From: Henricia sp. BOLD:AAB3569
Lineage: Eukaryota; Echinodermata; Asteroidea; Spinulosida; Echinasteridae
Direction: 5' to 3'
NCBI GenBank assembly: GCA_037783545.1
Contig: JBBELK010000397.1
Coordinates: forward strand, 620,001 to 684,000
DNA: 64,000 nt
Positions 56,856-64,000 of the stretch are shown piece after piece. How positions within the stretch are numbered: position 1 is the first letter of the stretch; every line of letters begins with the position of its first letter. A model generated the notes under the pieces. That model saw only the letters and a program-made list of their open reading frames with translations. It did no database searches and was not told the DNA's origin. The translations under genes were made by a program, and so were the position numbers.

Positions 56856-57329
56856 GTGAATGGCTAAGTGGACACACATTTTTGTTACGTTTTATTTATT
56901 TATTTATTTTAATGTTGCTGTGTTTGGTACCATTGCTATTAACACTTTATCGTGACAACTCAAAGTAAAACGTTGGGTCCATGCACTGCAGCAGATGTCT
57001 TTCAGGTCAAACTATACGTCGTACAAAAGCATCAAAATATCATCCAAGTCCAGAATAATCGAACATTACGTAGAAAATACAACTCATTGAAACATGAACG
57101 CGATCTATTCCTGCAAAAATATTGCAGTTATGTATAAATTCAATGGAAGTATACTTCAGCCAAACGTCAACTCCCCTCCGACACTCAGAAGCAGACATGC
57201 GCACTATATACACGCAGAGACTCTTTCGGGTGCCGTGCACAATTTCATGCAACACTGGTTCCCTGATCCGATGACTTAACCCCCATGGGAAATCGCGGGT
57301 AAACCACACGGCAAAAATCGCGTATACAA
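56856..57329. other. non-coding stretch
   Basis: A short TTTA repeat lies at 56890-56910. Frames up to 89 codons are unrecognised. Confidence 0.35.
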
Positions 57330-57850
57330 AGAGCTTATAATGAGTGATTTAATGATCCGCCACACCTACCAGATTACAAAAACAAAAAGCGCGGGAAAGT
57401 CACGCGCGAGTCTTGGCGCGCTTTGAGCGAAAGGGAGTTTTTGCGCGGGAAAGCGATTACTACGATGTAAAATTAATGACATTTTAAGCCGATTAGCAGA
57501 GTCATCTGGGGTAAATCTTGTAAAAGTCCGACAGATTACAGGCATTTAAGGCGGCCAGTCACGCCTGGAACTTAGAATATTAAAATCGCACGTTGACAAT
57601 GGAGTCTGCGTTCGGTACACAAAGACATTTCTCTCCGACACGGGCGCGCGCTCTATTTCTAACCGTCTTTAAATTAAAAACCTGAACGAGATTAAAATGC
57701 ATTAATTTAAAACTAATTTGGAAATAATCAACCTATATCGGCTTTAAATTTCCACCCTCTCCTCTATTCTTTAAACGACCGTATTTCATCGCACCACGAT
57801 TTGATAAACAGTCTTTTGGAAAAATATCCCAGTTGGTTTAAGGTAAAACC
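57330..57850. promoter_or_regulatory. candidate conserved noncoding element
   Basis: About 500 bases of unique sequence dense in developmental-type motifs: TTTAATGATCC, CCAGATTACA, AAAATTAATGACATTTTA, GCCGATTAGCAGAGTCATC, GACAGATTACAGGC, ATGCATTAATTTAAAACTAA and AAATAATCAACC. It also has E2F-like GCGCGGGAAA and TTGCGCGGGAAAG. It contains no open frame of note and no repeat-family sequence. The best enhancer candidate in the window by inspection. Confidence 0.35.
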
Positions 57851-57982
57851 CGCCTGGGGAAGACCGTATAACTAGATCACGGCCATCTGTGGTGTTATTT
57901 AGAGGGGTCGCATTTTTCTTTCCGGAGTTTTTTTCTTCTCAGATTTCACCTCTTCTGGCATAAACCAAGAAAAAGTATTTCA

Positions 57983-58250
57983 ATTATATTATTATTATTA
58001 TTATTATTATTATTTACTTCTGGTACTGAAACCAAGGATTCCTCAATAGTGCCCATTGCACTGTCGCTCGCGCGGCAAGCGTGAGGAAACCCAAGATGAG
58101 ACACCGGGGAATCCCTCCCCTTCTCTTCACGAAGAAATGCTCTGGGATCTTTAAAGTGCGTTACTTTACCTAACACACCGGACCAACGGCTTTACATCCC
58201 TTCCGAAGGATGGAGAAAGTGTGATTAAGTGCCTTTCTCAAGAGCATATA
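57983..58250 (-). repeat. ATT microsatellite plus SINE-like repeat
   Basis: An ATT tract (about 57984-58014) is followed by TGCCCATTGCACTGTCGCTC, TCTGGGATCTTTAAAGTGCG, ACACCGGACCAACGGCTTTA and CATCCCTTCCGAAGGATGG. This block is familiar from repeats of marine invertebrates, where it precedes a TTAAGTG.CTT.CTCAAGG motif, also seen here at 58222-58243. Orientation is inferred from the SINE-type motif order. Confidence 0.6.
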
Positions 58251-58283
58251 TATCATACGGACAGACGCAATAATTTTCGTAGT

Positions 58284-59084
58284 TTAAAGGGACACACCGG
58301 CTTTGTTGGGCTCGAAATAGACCCATACATTATTCTGAAGCGCTTTCCAGAGTAAATTAGATATATCCTGAAAAGACGCCGTCAAATTTGGCCGTTTTTG
58401 AGCATTTTTTTGAAACATTCATGGTCACGTGACTTATTCTGGTTCCGTAAAGTCACGTGGTCTTGTGAGTTAGTTGTATTTCCAGCCGTAGAAACCAGCC
58501 CGAAGTGCGAGTTGCTTTTGTCATTCGCGGTTGGTTTTTCTTCTTGTTGGAAAAAAATGTCCTACGAACACTTATGTACAGACCGTATTTTCCAACATGT
58601 ACACAAATCTGCCAACAGATTTCATAAGGGTTTTTGGGTGTTGATATGGACGAGAGAATCTCTCATATTTTCGTGTCTTCGCTTCGCGTTCGCGGCGATA
58701 AATAATATCCGAAGAAAAAAACAGCATAGGCCTATTGAGGGCGCTAAAGACACCAAAAGGTTGCGTTCGAGTTGCTTCCTCGAGTCAGCGCTGACCTCAG
58801 GGATCATGCAAGGTGTGACGAGTCAGGGAAAACAAGGAATCGAGGTTAAACACGTGTCGACCCATATCGAGCGCCACCTTTATTTACAAACACACGATAC
58901 ATAATACATCGCGACGGCTGGTAAAGCGTATAGCCCAACATTTGTCTCTTTTGTTAATTTTAAACATTTCTAGTTAATTACGTGACATTTTGATAATTGT
59001 TTTTCACAACGACCATCGAAAAATTATTGTCAAGGATGCTAGATTGCTACATTATGTAAACAGTAAGCCGGTGTGTCCCTTTAA
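58284..59084. mobile_element. TTAA-flanked element P (801 bp)
   Basis: TTAA at 58284-58287 and 59081-59084 enclose perfect inverted ends AGGGACACACCGGCTT and AAGCCGGTGTGTCCCT. The interior includes a 168-codon plus frame (58398-58904) and a 61-codon minus frame; neither resembles a transposase, and with about 800 bp the element is too short to be autonomous. No second copy in the window. Confidence 0.9.
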
Positions 59085-59126
59085 GCAAATTCTTTTGAAT
59101 ACTTTAATAACAAAATATTGTTAACG

Positions 59127-59295
59127 ACCACAAAGCTTGTTCGGGGCTTGGTTCTACCTAGCAACAAATAATGTCTGCAAAAAGAATTCCAACAACAGAA
59201 ATCGAGCACATAGGCAATGTCACAAGAAACATCCATGAAATCGGATATATTACGAAAACGACAAACAGTCGGCTTACAGACACACAACAATAGAG
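59127..59295 (+). repeat. dispersed repeat Q, copy 1
   Basis: CTACCTAGCAACAAATAATG, GAATTCCAAC..AGAAATC and ATGTCACAAGAAACATCCAT occur in the same order at 62923-63095. It starts 42 bases after element P. Confidence 0.8.
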
Positions 59296-60104
59296 GGCGC
59301 TGTTTAAAATCATTTTATGAATTCCCCCTGTTCATAACATGTAATAACCGACAATAAATAATAAGATATATGATGAAACCGAGATCAAACCTTGAACCAG
59401 ACGTTCAGTCGCCAGTTCGGGCTGATTTAATTTCAGTCTCGACCAATATCGTGCGTCGTAAATCAGAGATCGGCCAAACGGGGATATAAGGCTCGTTCTG
59501 ATTGGCTGGTTGTACTTTACGCCCCAGCTGATACGTCAACTTTCGCCACGGGGTCAAGCCTCATAACTGACCTCGCATGAACTATATAATTCCAAAATTC
59601 GGCGCTACGTTTTTAGGCTTTGTTTCCGAGTGCCTTTGTGTAAAAATAAACCAGGTTTTGACCCAGAAATCTCATTAACTTCTACTCCAGTGATCTGGAA
59701 GTATACCGGGAGTTGCCCGAGACTTGCTCAGTGCAAGACACCAATTCAGAATTTAGTACATCTAAAATGTTGCTACCATTTGAAAATAAACCGCGCTCTT
59801 TGTGCAAACCGCATGGATCTCCCTACAAAAATGTTTTGAATGGAGAAAGATAATGCCTGAGAAATGCCTGTTTCTTCGGGTAAGTCGTAATATAGCGAGT
59901 GGGGCAAAGAACGAACATTATGGGCTTAATTTGAGTCAGCGTAGCCCGGGGTAATCCTATACAGGATGAACCTTCGTGCACCTGGTTGCGTCTACTAGGT
60001 GAGCTCTGAGTCGAGTACTTATACCGCATCGGCTACCATCTAAGTCGGCAAGCTCTCATTTGAAGCAAGACCCATCCGGGTTTGGCTCTTTGCAATGCCG
60101 GCCG
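59296..60104. other. non-coding stretch, no gene recognised
   Basis: 59450-59580 is moderately GC-rich and complex. Frames of 68-69 codons only. Nothing recognised. Confidence 0.35.
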
Positions 60105-60345
60105 CGCGCGGTATAATACAGAGATGAGACTGGCATTACCAAATGGCGTCGTATTACACGGTAAGTAATCACGGAAATGGCCATTAATATACGGAGAATC
60201 CATTAAGACAAATGGAATTGTTATTCCGTTATTAATAATCCCGGTGTCTTGCTCGAAACTCAGAAATGATTTGTCAAAAAAACTCAGTTGACGGCAAATT
60301 TTGTTCGGTCGAACTGGGTCAGGCAAGGCGGTGTGTTTTAAAGGA
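60105..60345. promoter_or_regulatory. candidate conserved noncoding element
   Basis: Unique sequence with GGCATTACCAAATGG, GTAAGTAATCACGG, GGCCATTAATATACGG, ATCCATTAAGACAAATGG, a SOX-like GAATTGTTATTCC and TTATTAATAATCC in about 130 bases. The 111-codon minus frame across it is unrecognised. Listed for motif density. Confidence 0.33.
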
Positions 60346-60525
60346 ACAAAATGTGTTTTTATCTGCATGGTGTATCTTTTGATTTAGGCTACGATTTTGT
60401 GCAGTTACTACTTCAGTGGTCCAACACAAACACCGAAAAATAAAACCACAGGCCTTCATAATGTTTGTTTCATTATTTAGCTTTTTTTGTCAGACTTATT
60501 TTTTTTTTTAAACCCACAACAACCC

Positions 60526-60700
60526 TGACCGACCACGTGATAAAGCACACTAAATATTCAAGACTTTGGTTAAATCCACGTGTTGTGGGTTCAAATCCCG
60601 GTCAGTCAGCAATTCGTGTGTCCCTGGGCAAGGCACTTTGCCATAAGTTGCGAGGATTTTGGCGGGTGGTAATTAATATGTTTGCATAGGCCGTAGATGT
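60526..60700 (+). repeat. tRNA-derived SINE
   Basis: B-box-like GGGTTCAAATCCCGG (60587-60601) is followed by TGTGTCCCTGGGCAAGGCAC and TTTGCCATAAGTTGCGAGG, the common post-tRNA motif of invertebrate SINEs. Upstream GTGATAAAGCACACTAAATA holds a degenerate A-box region. Confidence 0.72.
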
Positions 60701-60950
60701 ATACTGAAAAGATTATTTTATTTACTAAAATAAATTCGAAAATCGTCATACCACTTGGTATTTGTATTAAGAGAAGGTGACGACGAAATGCTCAGAGATG
60801 TGGAAAGAAAGCTCATAATTATACACAAGAAAACCCACGAAATCAAGCATGGCTTGAAAGGTTTGCCTGATCAACCCACGTTATGATTTAGAAGGGATTC
60901 GGACCCGACCACAGAGGTGTATAAGATCATAGAAATCACCAAATTAACCA

Positions 60951-61189
60951 GGGGGCAATTTCATAAAGCTGTTTAGAAGAAAAAAATTGCTTAATCAAAA
61001 ATTTGTTTGCTTTATAAAAATGGGTTAATTGTCAAAATTGTAGGCCTTTGTCAACTAAACTAAATAGCAGATATTCTTGTGAAAAACACAAATTGACATG
61101 CAATTTTGACTGAAACCCATTTTTATAAAGCAAACAAATTTTGGATTAAGCACATTTTTATGCTGAACAGCTTTATTAAATTGGCCCCC
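60951..61189. mobile_element. foldback MITE family I, copy 2 (239 bp)
   Basis: GGGGGCAATTTCATAAAGCT at the left and AGCTTTATTAAATTGGCCCC at the right. Inner arms and the AGCAGATATTCTTGTGAAAA centre as in the copy at 35500. Confidence 0.9.
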
Positions 61190-62582
61190 TGGTCTCAACT
61201 CTTAAAAACCTGAACTCTTAAAATGAACCAAACTTCAATATACGTTGAGGGCTATGTCCTAAAGTAGCACAGTGAACGGAACCATCTTGGGCCAGACGTG
61301 AAGGGGGTTTCTTTCACTAAAAGGAAATTACCCCTGTCAAACTCAATTGTCGAGGGTTTTACCGAGACGGCATGTGCAGGTTGGCTATTACGTTTTCAAT
61401 TGTCGGGGATTGGCCAAGGTTAATACAGTGGGGTTATGGGTTAAACTCGGGATAAAGAAACAAAAATCATTAACTCTTTGACCGACTACGCCATATACAC
61501 AAGTCATGTTGGGAAATTTTTACCAACAGAAATCGCCAAGTTACAAATTACATTTTAGGTCTATTTTATGACCGTTAATTTACTCTTGCATGTATTTTAA
61601 GAGTTGTCGTTTTTAATAACCCGGCAGCCATTTTAAATGGATAGGCTACAACACTAAAATCACCATTAATATTTTGCATTTCAAAGGTAGAATTTAAATT
61701 AAAATTTTCTATATTTTGTATAAAAAAAAGAGAGGAAAATATCAGATAATAGGTGGTTAGGGATTGGCTCATATTTATATGGAGTATATTTTCTTAACAG
61801 CGCATATTTTACATAATTTTGCATAATTTTTTGGAGTATAGGGGCCTACATAATGCACAGTCTCAAGATACAAATCATATTTTCAAGGGGACACACTGAA
61901 CGTCTTTGAAACATAAACACACCAGTTGTTTCCGCTCCAAATTAAATCCCACTCCAAGCAGCTCAATTAACTCCGAGTAATTAAGACAACCATGCCAATT
62001 CCTTTCGGCTTCTCCAGGAAAAATCCGACATATATTTCGCTTCGGCACCTTCGAAACAAGGTGTTGAACCAATACTGGGATTACAACTATACAACGACAA
62101 CAACGGAGAAAAGGCGGGGAGCAGTCGGTCTCCGGAGAATTCAGAGCCGCAGCGCGGACGCGGAACCGCAGCGACGGGGCCAGAGCCTCGAGACACCGGT
62201 AGCTGGTTGACTGGGAACACGGTGCGAGAACTGCCCCGGGCCGGCCGGGTTGACCGAGAGTTATAACATCTCGATGCCTGGACACCTCCACGCTCCGCTT
62301 GCAGCGACCGAGGCGCATCGTGACATGGTGGGGGAAGCAATGACTCGTGTCCGGTACAACTGTTCGCTGGAATTCCCTCGATGGCGTACAAAGATACCGC
62401 TGAAAACACACACTATATATGCTTATGATGAGCGTAATCACAGACAAACTCATGCACGGGACGAGGTGTGTTCTTGATGTCTCAATCGCCCAGGAATCAA
62501 CTTTCGAGAAAAATTCTATTTCTAAAACCAAAGTCATCATCAAAAGAGGATTTTCGCAATTTATGGAAAAGGTTGCTATCTA
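61190..62582. other. non-coding stretch with a GC-rich open region
   Basis: 61875-62543 is open on the minus strand for 222 codons, with a second minus frame of 142 codons and plus frames of 72-75 codons overlapping it. The core (62110-62260) is GC-rich. No domain was recognised in any translation, so I do not call a gene, but an unrecognised exon cannot be excluded. Confidence 0.35.
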
Positions 62583-62922
62583 AGGAGCGTGTCCACATCA
62601 CATTTTGAGCCCCCTATTTTCCCATGCATGGGTGTTAAGATTGCCTATTAATTGTCATATTTTTGTCATTACCGTTTTTGAATTTTCGCGCTCTCACCCC
62701 GTATACATATTTTCCAGGTATCGTCGAAAACCACCAATGTTTTGTAAACTAATTTATCTTCCATAAAGCAGTGCAGTGATTACACCGACCCTTTTGCTTC
62801 CTCATCCAAATTTGGAGATTGCAAATTTTCCGTTTTCTTCCCATGGATAGTATTTTGGGGAGGTATTTTATATGATTGTTATAGGTAAGAACGAAATTAA
62901 TTTTCTGGAATTTTTTTTAACA
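62583..62922 (-). repeat. dispersed repeat M, copy 2
   Basis: Reverse complement of the block at 53213-53542 (TTTTCTTCCCATGGATAGTA, TTTTGGGGAGGTATTTTATA). Its outer end begins GAGCGTGTCCACATCACATT. Confidence 0.8.
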
Positions 62923-63095
62923 AAGCTTATCAAGAGCTTGTCCCATATACCTAGCAACAACTAATGTATATAGGATGCAAAATAAATTCCAACCATAGAA
63001 ATCAAATTTAAAGTAACAGATTAATAAAATAGCTCATCATTAGGCGATGTCACAAGAAACATCCATGAATTTGGATATACGTTAGGAAAACGGCA
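62923..63095 (+). repeat. dispersed repeat Q, copy 2
   Basis: Follows repeat M directly. Matches 59127-59295 (ACCTAGCAACAACTAATG ... GATGTCACAAGAAACATCCA), with an insertion of about 30 bases in the middle. Confidence 0.8.
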
Positions 63096-64000
63096 TATTG
63101 TATGTTTGCATAGGCCTATATTTTCTCGTAGGGCCTATATATATTTTTGGTGTCATTAATTGAAGACAACAAATAGTGATTATCGTGAGGCTGTTTGTAA
63201 GGGGGAGGGGGGATGACTTTGGCTTAGTATATAGGGCCTAGATCTCGCAATTTCCCAAACCTCGCGAGAAAACCTGCAGACAGCTTTTTTTAAACAGGTC
63301 ACTCTATATTCCAGGTCAAAGCGGAATCTAGAGCACGCCTTCCGAAATCTGACGAAGATAGAGAGCGTCTATATCCTCTACAACCATCTCGGAAAAAATA
63401 ATGATGATCATTCATTCCACTTCTGAAAGTCCTGACAGCACGAGTTTCCCCGCCAAACTTTCAACAATAATATTGCGCCAAATTGCTTGTGACGCGCTGG
63501 CGCGCGCGTAATTTCGTTGTCCCATTCGCGGGTTTTTGTAAATGAGGTCCCAACTCTCCCCCAGAGAGAGCCGAGTGGAGTTTATTACAACTCAAACACG
63601 GAGGTAACTTCAGGATGGAAGGGAAAAGAATGAAGATGACACCAATTCAATCCTCGTTAGTTTGCAATTTTTGGCCAAAGTGAGGTCTCGCGCGGGGCTC
63701 GCGCCGTTCGTGTAAACAGTGTAAATGCATATTAACGATAGCTCGCCTTGGGATCGGGCCTTGTGTATAGCACACAGTTTGGACAGTGTTAATGTTACGA
63801 GGGTGTTAATTTAGCTTAAGTGCGGTATTTATCAAGCTGAGTACGAGATAATGCCCAAAGAATGATGACTTGGTTTTTGCTCCGAGCGCAGAGCATGCAC
63901 GAGGGTATCATATCTCGCAATTTTTCTAAGCTCATGCTTCCTCTAACGTGACAACCAATTACTAAGGACTCCGTTTCCTCCGCTGTGTTTTTTTAATCAA
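63096..64000. other. window end, includes a candidate noncoding element at 63470-63720
   Basis: No gene recognised. 63470-63720 is unique and complex, with TGACGCGCTGGCGCGCGCG, TTTTTGTAAATGAGGTCCC, TTTATTACAACTC and CACCAATTCAATCC. It resembles the other candidate regulatory blocks in style. The rest is AT-rich, with two AGGCCTATAT words near 63112-63135. Confidence 0.35.

Noticed and set aside
58398-58904. 168-codon frame inside element P as a possible transposase
   Set aside because: No catalytic motif or known domain; the element is too short and the frame begins near an inverted terminus. Treated as chance.
1-64000. Exons of neurobeachin (BEACH, PH or WD40 parts) on the minus strand
   Set aside because: I looked for characteristic BEACH motifs in the longer open frames and saw none. 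Short exons could be missed by eye, so nesting is kept as an inference only.

Overview
The window looks like nuclear DNA of a marine deuterostome invertebrate, most likely an echinoderm, with a hemichordate as the main alternative. Two things point that way. The only recognisable protein gene is an intronless Mab-21-like gene that is very close to vertebrate MAB21L1/MAB21L2 along its whole length. The rest is AT-leaning, gene-poor DNA full of short non-autonomous DNA transposons, tRNA-derived SINEs and the palindromic octamer TAGGCCTA, which I associate with echinoderm and hemichordate genomes. The species cannot be fixed from the sequence alone.

Layout. 1-1.9 kb is the 5' flank of the Mab21 gene. 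1921-3003 (+) is the complete 360-codon CDS, with a possible poly(A) signal at 3417. From about 3.4 kb to 64 kb I recognise no further protein exon on either strand. That space holds at least 16 repeat families. They include TTAA-flanked elements (families E, L, N, P), a pogo/mariner-like MITE with TA target sites (B), a Tc1-like element with long inverted repeats (H), a hAT-like MITE with a perfect 8-bp duplication (5090-5324), long foldback elements (A, C, D, F, G, I, J, K, R), two dispersed blocks (M, Q) and several tRNA-derived SINEs, one with a perfect 13-bp target-site duplication (54182-54489). Some are nested: E at 11334-11880 sits inside the TTAA of B at 11321-12029.

Between the repeats are stretches of unique, AT-rich but complex sequence with clustered homeodomain-like and other motifs (35.76-36.06, 53.64-53.96, 57.33-57.85, 60.10-60.35 and 63.47-63.72 kb). 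In vertebrates MAB21L1 and MAB21L2 lie, in antisense, inside introns of NBEA and LRBA. A single intronless Mab21 gene followed by about 60 kb without exons fits the same arrangement here: an intron of a neurobeachin-type gene on the minus strand that carries Mab21 regulatory DNA. No NBEA exon was recognised, so this remains an inference.

Letters A to S are labels used only in this annotation for repeat families. Boundaries were read by eye and may be off by a few bases, more where marked as uncertain.
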